Shown here: positions 26,267 to 36,262 of the stretch, in pieces
Position numbering within the stretch: position 1 is the stretch's first letter
Layout of the letters: every line of letters begins with the position of its first letter
Position numbers and translations under genes: made by a program
Notes under the pieces: model-generated
What the model was told of the DNA's origin: nothing
The model's input: the letters and a program-made list of their open reading frames with translations, nothing else
Database searches by the model: none
Source of the DNA: Acetivibrio cellulolyticus CD2
GTDB taxonomy: Bacteria > Bacillota > Clostridia > Acetivibrionales > Acetivibrionaceae
DNA length: 63,221 bases
Reading direction: 5' to 3'
Assembly (NCBI RefSeq): GCF_000179595.2
Contig: NZ_JH556659.1
Span: forward strand, 732,584-795,804

Positions 26267-26543
26267 TTGCCAGAGTTGTGAAGGAACTGGTAAGGTACTT
26301 TCGCCAGAGTCGGTAGCAAGAAATGTTGAGAAAGAGATTAGCAAGTATTTCACAAAAACTATAGCAAACGCGATTCAGGTTGATGTCCATCAGTCGGTTG
26401 CCAAGGTATTGCTAGGTGAAAACGGGGATAATCTTAAGAGAATTGAAAGCACGTTTAATAAGAGGATAGTGGTAAAAGGGTCTGAAGAAGTTAAAAATCA
26501 AGAAATGAAAATAAAGGAGATTGACATAGACTCTTTATTATGA
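26250..26543 (+). pseudogene. rng: Out-of-frame C-terminal part of ribonuclease G
   Basis: This 97-codon open stretch has no start of its own but continues the RNase G homology: STVLCDCQSCEGTGKVLSPE, then ARNVEKEISKYFTK and VAKVLLGENGDNLKRIE. It holds the paired cysteines (CQSC) of the zinc-link that joins RNase E/G protomers, and the C-terminal small domain. Two bases are missing at the junction with the upstream frame. The sequence is not degraded otherwise, which argues for a recent event or an error. Confidence 0.85.
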
Positions 26544-26544
26544 T

Positions 26545-26709
26545 AGAATTGCGTGGTAGCCGCACGGTGTAGGCTTTAAAATGCAGTGAATGGGTGATTT
26601 GAGGAATTTGCGAAGCAAAAGTCCTTAAATTAAGCGGAGTTGAATACCTCCGAATTTTCCGTTGTTACTGCTGCCTTCTCTGGCGAGACTGGGTAGGGAG
26701 GTGTATAGT
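26545..26709 (+). promoter_or_regulatory. Candidate L21 (rplU) leader region
   Basis: The untranslated stretch before rplU is GC-rich for this genome and can fold: GGTAGC near 26550 can pair with GCTGCC near 26670, enclosing several hairpins, and TAGGGAGGTG provides the rplU ribosome site. Its position fits the autoregulatory L21 leader known upstream of rplU in Firmicutes; I cannot confirm a match without a covariance search. It also contains copy A of a dispersed two-hairpin repeat (26596-26658). Confidence 0.55.
26596..26658 (+). repeat. Two-hairpin dispersed repeat, copy A
   Basis: GATTT then hairpin 1 (AGGA-A-TTTGC, loop GAA, GCAAA-AG-TCCT) and hairpin 2 (AATT..CGGAG, 8-base loop, CTCCG-AATT). 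It shares layout and about two thirds of its bases with 40585-40649, with compensatory changes in the stems. Here it lies inside the rplU leader. Confidence 0.6.
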
Positions 26710-27021
26710 ATGTACGCAATTATCGAGACAGGTGGAAAACAGTACAAGGTTCAAGAGGGTGAAGTAGTTTTCATTGAGAAATTGACTCAGGAAGAAGGTT
26801 CTTCAGTTACTTTTGACAAGGTTGTAGCAGTTTCAAATGGAGATAAGGTGGATTTTGGAGCTCCTTATATTTCAAAGGTAACTGTTCAGGCTAAAGTGCT
26901 GAACCATGGTAAAGATAAGAAGGTCATTATTTTCAAGTATAAGCCTAAAAAAGGCTATAGAAGAAAGAATGGTCACAGACAACCTTATACAAAAGTACAA
27001 ATTGAAAAGATTAATGCATAA
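26710..27021 (+). CDS. rplU: 50S ribosomal protein L21
   Basis: Large-subunit ribosomal protein that binds 23S rRNA. 103 residues from ATG 26710, preceded by GGGAGGTG; the frame is open further upstream, but [17 protein letters not shown] is the universal L21 start. The signature [20 protein letters not shown], followed by [10 protein letters not shown], closes the protein. It is the first gene of the conserved rplU-prp-rpmA cluster. Confidence 0.98.
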   Translation: MYAIIETGGKQYKVQEGEVVFIEKLTQEEGSSVTFDKVVAVSNGDKVDFGAPYISKVTVQAKVLNHGKDKKVIIFKYKPKKGYRRKNGHRQPYTKVQIEKINA

Positions 27022-27036
27022 GGTAATGATTGACAG

Positions 27037-27366
27037 ATGATTAATATCAATATAGTAAGAGATGAAAGTGGATTTATATGGCAGTATATAGTGGAAGGAC
27101 ATGCTGAATTTGCCGATCCAGGGAAGGATATAATATGTTCTGCTGTATCGGCTATAGCGTATAATGGTATAAATGCACTTGATGAATTGGTTGGAATAAA
27201 GAATTATGGTATTGAGAGTGGATACATGATTTGTTCAGTTCCAACTGATATTCCTGAGGATCTCAAGGAAAAAGTCAGGATAATACTTGAAACCATAGTT
27301 GTAGGTTTCAAACAATTACAATTATCCTATGAAGATTATGTGTCGGTGTTAGATGAGGAGGTGTAA
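27037..27366 (+). CDS. prp: Ribosomal-processing cysteine protease Prp
   Basis: YsxB-type cysteine protease that trims the N-terminal extension of ribosomal protein L27 in Firmicutes and relatives; essential in Staphylococcus. 109 residues with the catalytic His in VEGHAEFADPGKDIICSAVS (His about residue 22) and the catalytic Cys in the same block (Cys about residue 34). It lies 15 bases after rplU and three bases before rpmA, exactly where its substrate is encoded. The matching cleavage motif is present on L27. Confidence 0.95.
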   Translation: MININIVRDESGFIWQYIVEGHAEFADPGKDIICSAVSAIAYNGINALDELVGIKNYGIESGYMICSVPTDIPEDLKEKVRIILETIVVGFKQLQLSYEDYVSVLDEEV

Positions 27367-27369
27367 CCG

Positions 27370-27648
27370 ATGATAAGAGTTGATTTGCAACTTTTTGCGC
27401 ATAAAAAAGGTATGGGAAGCTCCAGAAACGGCCGTGATAGTGAATCTAAAAGGCTTGGAGTTAAAAAAGGTGATGGACAACCGGTTTTAGCTGGTAACAT
27501 CATTGTAAGACAAAGAGGAACAAAGATCCATCCAGGTGTTAATGTAGGAATAGGCAGTGATGATACACTGTTTGCATTAACTGAAGGTAAGGTTAAGTTC
27601 TCAAGATTGGGTAAGGACAGAAAGCAGGTAAGTGTTGTTACAGCATAA
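27370..27648 (+). CDS. rpmA: 50S ribosomal protein L27 with cleavable leader
   Basis: Ribosomal protein reaching the peptidyl-transferase centre. 92 residues; the N-terminus [20 protein letters not shown] carries the 9-residue extension ending in Phe that Prp removes (cut after LQLF, before AHKKG). The L27 core [20 protein letters not shown] and [13 protein letters not shown] follow. It is coupled to prp by a 3-base gap, with AGGAGGTG overlapping the end of prp as its ribosome site. A strong terminator follows. Confidence 0.98.
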   Translation: MIRVDLQLFAHKKGMGSSRNGRDSESKRLGVKKGDGQPVLAGNIIVRQRGTKIHPGVNVGIGSDDTLFALTEGKVKFSRLGKDRKQVSVVTA

Positions 27649-27718
27649 GTGATTAAAAACTTTTAAGAATTTTAATTCTTGAGGTTTTAGAATAGTAGCT
27701 TATTAACAGCAAAAAATA

Positions 27719-27744
27719 AAAATCCCGGTAAATACCGGGATTTT
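27719..27744 (+). terminator. Terminator after rpmA
   Basis: Perfect 11-bp stem AAAATCCCGGT / ACCGGGATTTT with a 4-base loop and AATTTTATTT after it. A weaker AT-rich hairpin (AAGAATT / AATTCTT, 27665-27680) lies just upstream. Confidence 0.9.
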
Positions 27745-27758
27745 AATTTTATTTATGA

Positions 27759-29081
<1,323 letters not shown>

Positions 29082-29229
29082 CTTCTTTTATGCTATACCT
29101 TAGTAGGGCAGCAGAATATTTGCTAAGTGAATATGGGCAAAAAGAACTACTGGACAAACATACTTTTTGTGTTGTAAAATATATATATAACAAACTGTAT
29201 TATAAAACGGAGGGGCAATAGTAAGGGTT

Positions 29230-29418
29230 ATGGAGTGCATTAAATGTGAAAATTGTAAAACCGGCAGTGCAGCATATTTTTGTCCAATGAAAAATGATTT
29301 TGTACTGAATGAGGAAGCAACATCACAAGTTATTGAGAAGAGCAGAACAGGATGGAAAAAAGGTCAACCTAATTATGAAGTTCATAGAAGGAAAAGCCGA
29401 AAGGAAGTTGAAGTGTGA
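29230..29418 (+). CDS. Small cysteine-containing basic protein, unknown
   Basis: A 62-residue protein with four cysteines near its start (MECIKCENCKT ... YFCPM), spaced like a small metal-binding knuckle, followed by a basic C-terminus (HRRKSRKEVEV). I do not recognise a family. TAAGGG precedes ATG 29230, and a better GGAGGGG lies about 20 bases upstream, so the start could be slightly different. Its position between obgE and yhbY, in the same direction, suggests a ribosome- or RNA-related role, which is only inference. Confidence 0.6.
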   Translation: MECIKCENCKTGSAAYFCPMKNDFVLNEEATSQVIEKSRTGWKKGQPNYEVHRRKSRKEVEV

Positions 29419-29534
29419 ATGTATGAGGGGATAGATGATTCTATCCCTATTATTTATTGTGAAAGTATAGTAATATATTAAGAACTATTTTGATAAATTA
29501 TTATACTGTAATATTTTAAAGGAGAATGAATTAA

Positions 29535-29825
29535 ATGCTAACAGGTAAACAACGTAGTTATTTGAGAAGTCTGGCCAACAATATTGATCCAATATTTCAG
29601 GTTGGTAAAGGCGGAATTAATGATAATATGGTAAAACAGTTTAATGATGCACTTGAAGCCAGAGAGCTTATTAAAGTTTCGGTGCTTAAGAATTCAGTGG
29701 ATGATACCAGGGAAGTGTGTAATGAGGCAGCTAATCTTACTGATTCTGAGGTAGTTCAGGTTATTGGAAATAAATTTGTATTATACAAAGAGTCAAAAGA
29801 GAATAAAGTTTTAGTACTACCATAA
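29535..29825 (+). CDS. yhbY: CRM-domain RNA-binding protein YhbY
   Basis: YhbY-type single CRM-domain protein, associated with pre-50S ribosome particles in E. coli. 96 residues with the typical LTGKQRSYLRSLANNIDPIF start, the GKGGINDN loop (GxxG motif in the form VGKGG), LEARELIKVSVLKNS, and the C-terminal VVQVIGNKFVLYKES. GGAGAATG precedes the ATG. It shares a terminator with the convergent DUF4364 gene. Confidence 0.93.
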   Translation: MLTGKQRSYLRSLANNIDPIFQVGKGGINDNMVKQFNDALEARELIKVSVLKNSVDDTREVCNEAANLTDSEVVQVIGNKFVLYKESKENKVLVLP

Positions 29826-29853
29826 GAAAAAGAGTTTTAATCTCTTTTTCTTA
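29823..29853. terminator. Bidirectional terminator between yhbY and the DUF4364 gene
   Basis: TAAGAAAAAGAG / CTCTTTTTCTTA perfect 12-bp inverted repeat with a 7-base loop, T-rich on both strands and overlapping the yhbY stop codon and the end of the convergent gene. Confidence 0.8.
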
Positions 29854-30373
29854 TCAAACTTTCAAGTATTTCACTATATATTTGATGTGAATATTTCTTC
29901 CAGTTTTCGCAGATAGTACGGCAATCACTTTTTGTGCCAACAGATATTTCTAAATCTATAAGTGAAAAATTGTCTTCACGGACCTGACATTTAACAATAA
30001 ATTCACTTTCACTTTCTGGTGTGTAGTCTGCTTTCACCAGAGTTTCGGTTTTTATTCTTTTTCTTATATCAGTAATGCTTCTATCAATGCAGTTTTTAAT
30101 TCCAATTGGTATGTGATTTGTAAAGTAACTCAATGTTTGTTTGCCTGAAGCTGTTATGGAATAATAAGTTTTATTGTCTACAACTTCAGATGACAGATAT
30201 TCAACATCGCATAACTCATTTAGAAACTGTTGAAAAATAAAATAGTTCATAAATTGATTTTCAAGGATTATTTTTGTAATTTGCAAATTGCTTATTGGCA
30301 TATTTGCTATATCAATAATATAAAGAAGAATGAGCTTGTTTTCAGCAAGTTCTTTATTGTTTAGCGCACTCAT
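29837..30373 (-). CDS. DUF4364 family protein
   Basis: A 178-residue cytoplasmic protein of the DUF4364 family found mainly in Clostridia; probably a winged-helix protein. The N-terminal half resembles a winged helix (NKLILLYIIDIANMPISNLQ, then a repeat of helices and the wing YYSITASGKQTLSYF near residues 70-85). The C-terminal half is a small mixed domain (FIVKCQVREDNFSLIDLEIS). GGAGG precedes ATG 30373. DNA binding is suggested by the fold only; no target is evident. Confidence 0.82.
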   Translation of the reverse strand: MSALNNKELAENKLILLYIIDIANMPISNLQITKIILENQFMNYFIFQQFLNELCDVEYLSSEVVDNKTYYSITASGKQTLSYFTNHIPIGIKNCIDRSITDIRKRIKTETLVKADYTPESESEFIVKCQVREDNFSLIDLEISVGTKSDCRTICENWKKYSHQIYSEILESLIRKRD

Positions 30374-30546
30374 AGTTTACCTCCACCATTCCAAAAATCT
30401 ACTGGTAATTATTATACCACAGTTTGATTGTTATTAGCTATATTGCCCATGATACTTTTGGAAAAACCTATCCTTTTAAATTTTTACCGGGTGTGCTAAT
30501 ATATATCATAATACTTGAATTGTCATTTAAATGAGGAGTTGGGAAT

Positions 30547-31227
30547 TTGGAGTTTATTAGTGAAATTGAAAATAAATTAAAAGAAATGGGTGCCTCATTA
30601 GTTGGATTTTCCAATGTGAGCGATAATCTTCCAGAAAATTTAAAAAAGTTGAATTATGCTATAACAATTGGAATAAGACTCTCTGATTTTATTATTGATG
30701 AGATAACAGATAAACCGACCTTTACGTATTTTCATCATTACAGGACTGTAAATGCTCTAATTGATCAGATTACACTTCGAGGACTTCTTATGATACAGGA
30801 AAGAGGTTATAAGGTTTTAGCTGTTCCTGCTTCTCAAACTGTCAATGATTCTGAAGATAAATATTCAGGTATTTTTCCTCATAAAACAGCAGCGGTAAAA
30901 GCTGGTTTGGGATGGATCGGTAAAAACGGACTTTTTATAAGTTCGCAGTATGGGCCAAGAGTTAGATTAGGAACTATACTGACAGATATGGAGTTACCCT
31001 GCAGCAACTCTATTGTTGCTGGACGATGTGATGATTGTAATAGGTGCGTTAAAAGCTGCCCTGCTATGGCTTTAAGCGGCAACTGTTGGTCTGAAGGGTG
31101 TAGTAGGGGAGATATCATTGATGCAAAGGCATGCAGCGATTATATGAACTCAAAGTTTAAACATATCGGCAGGGGTTCTGTATGTGGTATATGTATGAAG
31201 GTTTGCCCTGGCAGATACCAACAATAA
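30547..31227 (+). CDS. 4Fe-4S double-cluster protein, QueG-like
   Basis: A 226-residue iron-sulfur protein related to epoxyqueuosine reductase QueG, but much shorter and lacking the full QueG C-terminal part. Features: N-terminal DUF1730-like region with HHYRTVNALIDQ, the GLGWIGKNGLFIS motif (residues about 123-135), and a ferredoxin region with CDDCNRCVKSCP and CGICMKVCPG. The start is TTG 30547 after GAGGAG. Family members are annotated as epoxyqueuosine reductase or double-cluster ferredoxins; the substrate here is uncertain. A separate QueH-type reductase is encoded at 41686. Confidence 0.8.
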   Translation: MEFISEIENKLKEMGASLVGFSNVSDNLPENLKKLNYAITIGIRLSDFIIDEITDKPTFTYFHHYRTVNALIDQITLRGLLMIQERGYKVLAVPASQTVNDSEDKYSGIFPHKTAAVKAGLGWIGKNGLFISSQYGPRVRLGTILTDMELPCSNSIVAGRCDDCNRCVKSCPAMALSGNCWSEGCSRGDIIDAKACSDYMNSKFKHIGRGSVCGICMKVCPGRYQQ

Positions 31228-31290
31228 AGATATTTGATATAAAAGAGTTATTGGATTTTATTTAGAGTAATGCATAGGAGATAACACTAA

Positions 31291-31767
31291 ATGAAAAAGG
31301 TTCTTTTAATAAATGATAGTAAGCTCCAAAATCAGATCATGAAAGATATGCTAAGCTCGTTTGATTACGAGGTTTGCATTACGGATGAATATAATGCAAT
31401 AGTTACTGTTCATGACTTTCGTCCGGATTTAATAATTGCCAATTATATTATGAAGGAGACTACTGGTGATCAACTTTTGTCAGTTATAAAGATACAGTAC
31501 CCTGAAATAAAATGTGTCATATCATCCAGTAATTCTATTGATATTAATGAATTTAACAGAAAGAAAATTAATGCTATAATTAGAACTCCAATAGATAAGA
31601 ACGAGTTAAAAATGGCTTTAGAGAGTATTGATCCGGATATTTCTAAAAAAGTGGATGATGCTGATAATTATGAAGTAAAAAAATATTGCAGTAAATGTGG
31701 GCGCTTTATAGATTTTAATTTGAATGCGGAGAATTTTTTCTGCCAGTATTGTGGTCGACCAATATAG
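31291..31767 (+). CDS. Degenerate response-regulator receiver with zinc ribbon
   Basis: A 158-residue protein with an N-terminal receiver fold (1-115) and a C-terminal zinc ribbon (about 131-157, CSKCGRF ... CQYCGRP). Receiver key residues are altered: the phospho-acceptor position in PDLIIANYIM is Asn51, the acidic pair is ND-S instead of DD, and the conserved lysine of the KP motif is Thr (IIRTPID). It therefore cannot be phosphorylated in the usual way and is an atypical receiver. No output domain other than the zinc ribbon and no kinase gene are nearby. ATG 31291 has an AGGAGA site. Confidence 0.85.
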   Translation: MKKVLLINDSKLQNQIMKDMLSSFDYEVCITDEYNAIVTVHDFRPDLIIANYIMKETTGDQLLSVIKIQYPEIKCVISSSNSIDINEFNRKKINAIIRTPIDKNELKMALESIDPDISKKVDDADNYEVKKYCSKCGRFIDFNLNAENFFCQYCGRPI

Positions 31768-31976
31768 ATGGTTGTTGGTAGATTATACGAATAACTGAAA
31801 TGTTTCTTCGGATTTGTGTATAATTTAATAGTAGAAGCAAAAAATAGGTGAATATCTTGGCAGATTTTACAATATAACAATATAGCCATAAAAACTCACT
31901 TGATTTTTTATGTAATATGATTTAGGCTTATATTTGGTTATTTAAATATTAAATTTATTTGTGAGGGGTTTTTGGT

Positions 31977-33866
31977 ATGAATGTTTCACTCGAAAGGATT
32001 AAAACCAATCCATTTGCGGATATAAAAAAACAATTTAATTTGTTTGATTTTATCTACATTATTTTTTTTGCAGGAGCTATTTTATGTAAGGCTGTGTTTA
32101 TGCAGTTCCAGGCGCATATTAGTTTTAGGCCGCTTTTTTCTAAAATTAATATGTTTATGACCCTGTCAAGCATAGGCTTTGTTTTGATACTTTTTTCTAT
32201 TTTGTTTATTTTTTATTCAAGGAATAAAGTCTTATTTCTTATAGCCAACATATTTTTATCAGTGTTTTTGTTTGCAGATGCAATGTATTTTCGTTATTAC
32301 AACACAATCATTTCAGTTCCTGTAATATCTAATGCCAGATACTTAGGCGAAGTCGGGGGCAGTGCTGTCAGTTTGCTAAGAAAAAGTGATATTTTATATT
32401 TTTTTGATTTGCCTCTGTTTTTATTGTACCCGATAATTTTTAGGAAGAAAGCGCTTAAGAGTTCAATTTTCAGTAGATTGATAATTTCGATAGTTGCATT
32501 TGCCTTAGGTGTTACAAGTTTTGCAATTGCCAGAAATCAAAATGATTCGTCCGTTTACGATAATAACTATATGGTAAAGAATTTAGGTATCGGATACTTT
32601 CACTACTTTGATACAAAGAGGTTTTTAGCTGAAAACTTAAGGGATAAGAGCTTAAGTAGTCAGGAAAAACAGGATATAAAAGAACATCTGGAAAGAAAGA
32701 GCGAAAATTCAAGTGGTAGTAATTACAATGGCATAGCAAAGGGGAAGAATTTAATTGTTGTGCAGGTTGAAGCATTACAGCAGTTTGTTGTTGGATTGAA
32801 GATAAATGGAAAAGAAGTAACTCCTAACTTAAACAAGTTGGTTGGTGAAAGTGCATACTTCAATAATATTTATGTACAAGTTGCAGGAGGTAACACTTCT
32901 GACGCTGAATTTATGACAAACAACTCATTATATGCGGCAAAGGAAGGTACTGCATATTTTAGATTTGCAACAAATGACTATTATTCATTGCCAAAAGCAC
33001 TGAAGGATTCGGGTTATAGTTCTTATGCTGCACACGCCTATACGCCTAGCTTTTGGAATAGAACTGAAATGTATAAAGCGATTGGTTTTGATAAGTTCAT
33101 AAGTTCTAATGATTTTGTAATGGATGAATATATTGGTTGGGGTGGATGGGCATTAAGTGATGATTCATTTTATAGACAGACCTTAGGCGCTATTGACAAA
33201 AGCAAGCCATTTTATTCGTTTCTTATAACTCTTTCAAGTCACCATCCATATTCATATTTTGATGATAAGAAAACATTTGATGTTGGAGCGTATGATAAAA
33301 CTTACCTCGGCAACTACTTGAAAGCTCAAAATTATGCTGATGCTGCTCTTGGGCGTTTTATTGAGAAACTTAAGGAGCAGGGGCTTTATGACAACAGCCT
33401 GCTGGTGATTTATGGGGATCACTATGGACTTCCTAAAGCACAGGCAGGGGAAGACTTGATCAAGCTGCTTAATGTAAGTAATAGTAAGCTGGATTGGGGA
33501 AAACTTCAAAAGGTGCCGGTGTTTATGCATTGCTCAGGATTGAAAAGCGGGGTTGTTGAAAAAACAGGCGGACAGGTTGATATATATCCTACAATAATGA
33601 ACCTCATGGGACTAGATCACTATTATGGACTTGGAAAGGATTTATTTAATTGTAACGAAGGATATGCAGTTTTAAGAAACAGTTCGGTTGTAACTGGCGA
33701 TTTCTTTTATTTCAGTGATGAGAACAAAGTATATGATTTTAAAAGCGGTCAGCAATTGAATAAAGCGTCTTATGATAAAAAAATTGGCGAATATCAGGAA
33801 GACTTGAGAATATCTGATTTAATTCTGGAAAAGAATGCTTATGGGAAAATGAAATTCGATAGATAG
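31977..33866 (+). CDS. LTA synthase-like membrane sulfatase
   Basis: Membrane phosphoglycerol transferase of the LtaS/sulfatase family, acting outside the membrane on polyglycerol-phosphate or a similar envelope polymer. 629 residues: N-terminal membrane domain with about five helices (25-185), a linker, then the extracellular sulfatase domain (about 250-590). Visible are KNLIVVQVEALQQFVVG (metal-ligand Glu), the catalytic Thr307 in GGNTSDAEFMTNNSLY, SSHHPY and VIYGDHYGLPK (metal-binding Asp and His). GAGGGG precedes the ATG. Whether it makes true lipoteichoic acid cannot be said from sequence. It is followed by its own terminator. Confidence 0.9.
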   Translation: MNVSLERIKTNPFADIKKQFNLFDFIYIIFFAGAILCKAVFMQFQAHISFRPLFSKINMFMTLSSIGFVLILFSILFIFYSRNKVLFLIANIFLSVFLFADAMYFRYYNTIISVPVISNARYLGEVGGSAVSLLRKSDILYFFDLPLFLLYPIIFRKKALKSSIFSRLIISIVAFALGVTSFAIARNQNDSSVYDNNYMVKNLGIGYFHYFDTKRFLAENLRDKSLSSQEKQDIKEHLERKSENSSGSNYNGIAKGKNLIVVQVEALQQFVVGLKINGKEVTPNLNKLVGESAYFNNIYVQVAGGNTSDAEFMTNNSLYAAKEGTAYFRFATNDYYSLPKALKDSGYSSYAAHAYTPSFWNRTEMYKAIGFDKFISSNDFVMDEYIGWGGWALSDDSFYRQTLGAIDKSKPFYSFLITLSSHHPYSYFDDKKTFDVGAYDKTYLGNYLKAQNYADAALGRFIEKLKEQGLYDNSLLVIYGDHYGLPKAQAGEDLIKLLNVSNSKLDWGKLQKVPVFMHCSGLKSGVVEKTGGQVDIYPTIMNLMGLDHYYGLGKDLFNCNEGYAVLRNSSVVTGDFFYFSDENKVYDFKSGQQLNKASYDKKIGEYQEDLRISDLILEKNAYGKMKFDR

Positions 33867-33868
33867 GT

Positions 33869-33905
33869 AAAAGTCTGCAAGCCCTTTAAGAGTTTGCAGA
33901 CTTTT
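33869..33905 (+). terminator. Terminator after the LtaS-like gene
   Basis: AAAAGTCTGCAA / TTGCAGACTTTT perfect 12-bp stem, 13-base loop, continuing into a T-run. Confidence 0.88.
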
Positions 33906-33907
33906 TT

Positions 33908-33947
33908 GATTTGAGGGATTTGATAAGTAAATGTCCCTGATATTTTA
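33908..33947 (+). repeat. Two-hairpin repeat, partial copy C (hairpin 1 only)
   Basis: GATTTGAGGGATTTGATAAG and the following bases align with the first hairpin of copy A (26596), including the AGGGA / TCCCT stem that changes in step. The second hairpin is not present. The match could be chance. Confidence 0.35.
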
Positions 33948-34323
33948 TTGAAAAATGCAAACAAGGTGAAATTTACATTTGAAATTTATATATAAATAAA
34001 TATAATTGAATTATGGGAACCTATGAATGAGAAGAAAAATACCAATAGCTTTATAATAGAATTAGTTAAAAACTAAATTCATAATTCACAGCATTAAGCT
34101 GGTGGTGTGGAGCATATCGTTATTACTTGATAAACATTTTTATTAAGTCATTTCATTGGATGAAGGCTACTCTAAATATTCGTTTTTCTTCTATATAGGT
34201 TCTGCATTACATAAGTAAAAAATAGCCTTTTTAAAATATCATGTTTCTAGAAAATAATGTATAGAAAGAGGATTTTGGATTGGTTATTATTTCTAATTCT
34301 TATAGACGAATGGAGCGATATTA

Positions 34324-35454
34324 ATGACTTCAATATTTAAAGCAAACATTGCAAAAAGTGCAGCAGTAACTGTATTAGCGTTGTCTATATTTTTAACCGG
34401 ATGTTCAAATAGTCCAAAAGTAGAGAATACTAAAACTCCGGAAGCATCATCTCAACCTTCTGCAATATCAGATGGAAACATAGCTTCTTCTCCAACACCT
34501 GCTAAGGTCGAACCTACTCCAGCACCTTCGATTGACCTTCAGGTTGTAAAGCCGGATGAATCAGGTAAGATAATGGTTGTAATGTTCCACAATTTTGTAG
34601 AGTCTTTTGAACCATCTAAATATGACAAAGGTGAATATACCACTACATTTGATGCATTCAGGAAGCTTTTACCCAGCCTTTATGAAGAAGGTTACAGGCT
34701 AATTAGCATGACTGACTATCTGAGTAATAACATCTCGGTGCCGGCAGGGTGTATACCGATGGTATTTACTTTTGATGATGGTACGCAAGGCCAGTTCAAC
34801 CTCGTAAATGAAAGTGGCAATCTTGTGGTAAACAAGAACTCAGCAGTAGGTATTATTGAGGAATTTAACAAGACACATCCTGATTTTGGTGTTAGCGGTA
34901 CTTTCTATGTAAACCTTGGAGATAATACTTTTAATGGAGAAGGTACTTTAGCACAAAGATTAAAATACCTTACTGACAAAGGTTTTGAAATTGGCAATCA
35001 TACTTATACGCATATAAACCTCAAAGAGGCAAAAGATGCTAATCAGATTCAAAAGGAAATTGGCCTTAACCAAAAGACTATGTATGAACTAATACCGGAG
35101 TACAAGATGAATACTTTTTCATTGCCATACGGAGCACCTTCAAAAAATCTAAAAGAATATGTACAAAAAGGTGAGTACGAAGGAACAAAATATGAGAACT
35201 TCGGAATAATGGAAGTGGGATGGGATCCAACATATTCGCCTGTAAGCAAATCGTTTAATCCGCTTTCGATTCATCGGGTGAGAGCTTCGGGAATTAATCC
35301 TGTAGATGCTGATCTGGCCTGGTGGATTAAAAATCTTTCAAGGGAAGGTCAGTATATTAGCGATGGCAACTCTGATACAGTAACTGTACCTAAGTCCAAG
35401 GAAGAAAATGTAGATAATAGTAAGCTCCAAGGGAAAAAAATTGTGGTATATTAG
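34324..35454 (+). CDS. Polysaccharide deacetylase lipoprotein
   Basis: Extracellular, lipid-anchored NodB-type deacetylase (carbohydrate esterase family 4), removing acetyl groups from peptidoglycan or another amino-sugar polymer. 376 residues: signal and lipobox SIFLTGC (Cys about 27), Ser/Pro-rich linker to about 75, then the NodB domain with the catalytic pair Asp151-Asp152 in FTFDDGTQ and the metal histidines His226 and His230 in GNHTYTHINL; the later motif is LPYGAPSKNL. GGAGCGA precedes ATG 34324. It stands alone with a terminator at 35486. Confidence 0.9.
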   Translation: MTSIFKANIAKSAAVTVLALSIFLTGCSNSPKVENTKTPEASSQPSAISDGNIASSPTPAKVEPTPAPSIDLQVVKPDESGKIMVVMFHNFVESFEPSKYDKGEYTTTFDAFRKLLPSLYEEGYRLISMTDYLSNNISVPAGCIPMVFTFDDGTQGQFNLVNESGNLVVNKNSAVGIIEEFNKTHPDFGVSGTFYVNLGDNTFNGEGTLAQRLKYLTDKGFEIGNHTYTHINLKEAKDANQIQKEIGLNQKTMYELIPEYKMNTFSLPYGAPSKNLKEYVQKGEYEGTKYENFGIMEVGWDPTYSPVSKSFNPLSIHRVRASGINPVDADLAWWIKNLSREGQYISDGNSDTVTVPKSKEENVDNSKLQGKKIVVY

Positions 35455-35485
35455 TAATGAATATATAATAATACAGACTATTATG

Positions 35486-35512
35486 TAGCACTGACCTAAA
35501 AAGTCAGTGCTA
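35486..35512 (+). terminator. Terminator after the deacetylase gene
   Basis: TAGCACTGAC / GTCAGTGCTA perfect 10-bp stem with a 7-base loop and TTTTT after it. Confidence 0.9.
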
Positions 35513-35704
35513 TTTTTCGTGATCAATAAGTACAACATACAAGTTGTCAACATCCCTTTATTAATTTGCTATAACATAATATTTACTAATTATAATAATA
35601 CATGTTTGTTTTAATTTGCATAATTTACTATATTATAATATAATTAATGTGTATTTCTATTTGTACATTGTTTTATAACAGTATATTGATAGGGAGTGTT
35701 TTGA

Positions 35705-36037
35705 ATGACTAAGGTTTGTTCTAGCTTTGATTCCAGTAAAGCCAAAAGAAAAGAACTGACGGATGCAGAGGTAAAAAGAAAAGCAGTAAAGTTGGTTATT
35801 TCTCATATGAAAAAGAAGATATCTCAAGAATTTATTGGCTCTGAACATGTGAACGAGTGGATAGGAGATATGGATAAACTGTTGGATAGTTCTGAATTTA
35901 ACCTTTCGGAGTATATTCAAATGAGAAGAAGCTTGAATGATGTGATTGAGAGAACCATGGATGAAAGCATGCGTTTTAAGCTTAGAGACTCATGGTGTAG
36001 TTTTGGTCGCGCACTCGATAAAAAAGTAAAACTATAG
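35705..36037 (+). CDS. Hypothetical protein, 110 residues, basic and helical
   Basis: No family recognised. The product is charged and lysine-rich (calculated by eye to be basic), mostly alpha-helical, with no signal or membrane segment. Segments are RKELTDAEVKRKAVKLVISH, a middle part ending EHVNEWIGDMDKLLD, and MRRSLNDVIERTMDESMRFK. AGGGAG precedes ATG 35705. It is followed by a hairpin that could terminate transcription, and then by a 54-codon gene. Confidence 0.65.
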   Translation: MTKVCSSFDSSKAKRKELTDAEVKRKAVKLVISHMKKKISQEFIGSEHVNEWIGDMDKLLDSSEFNLSEYIQMRRSLNDVIERTMDESMRFKLRDSWCSFGRALDKKVKL

Positions 36038-36059
36038 GTATTTTAATTTGCAGGTATTT

Positions 36060-36087
36060 AAACAAGCTCCGTAAAGGGGCTTTGTTT
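36060..36087 (+). terminator. Probable terminator after the 110-residue gene
   Basis: AAACAAGCTCC and GGGGCTTTGTTT form a stem with one bulge and a short loop. The T-tract is built into the right arm only, so strength is uncertain. Confidence 0.5.
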
Positions 36088-36262
36088 ATGTGCAGCTATA
36101 TGAGTGTGGAAGATTGGTATTCAATTAATGGAGATATGATTCATTGATTGCAACTTAGTGTTTTAAAAGGAAATATTATACATTTAGAGGGAAATGATAT
36201 ATTATATCTTTGGGGCAGAAAATTGCTCTATAACAACATTAAGTTAAGTGAGGTAATAGGCT

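Larger units (their letters stand above)
33867..34323 (+). other. Intergenic region with terminator and partial repeat (457 bases)
   Basis: It holds the LtaS-like gene terminator (33869-33905) and a partial copy of the two-hairpin repeat (33908-33947). The remaining about 370 bases before the deacetylase gene are AT-rich; I see no gene or RNA element. Confidence 0.5.
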
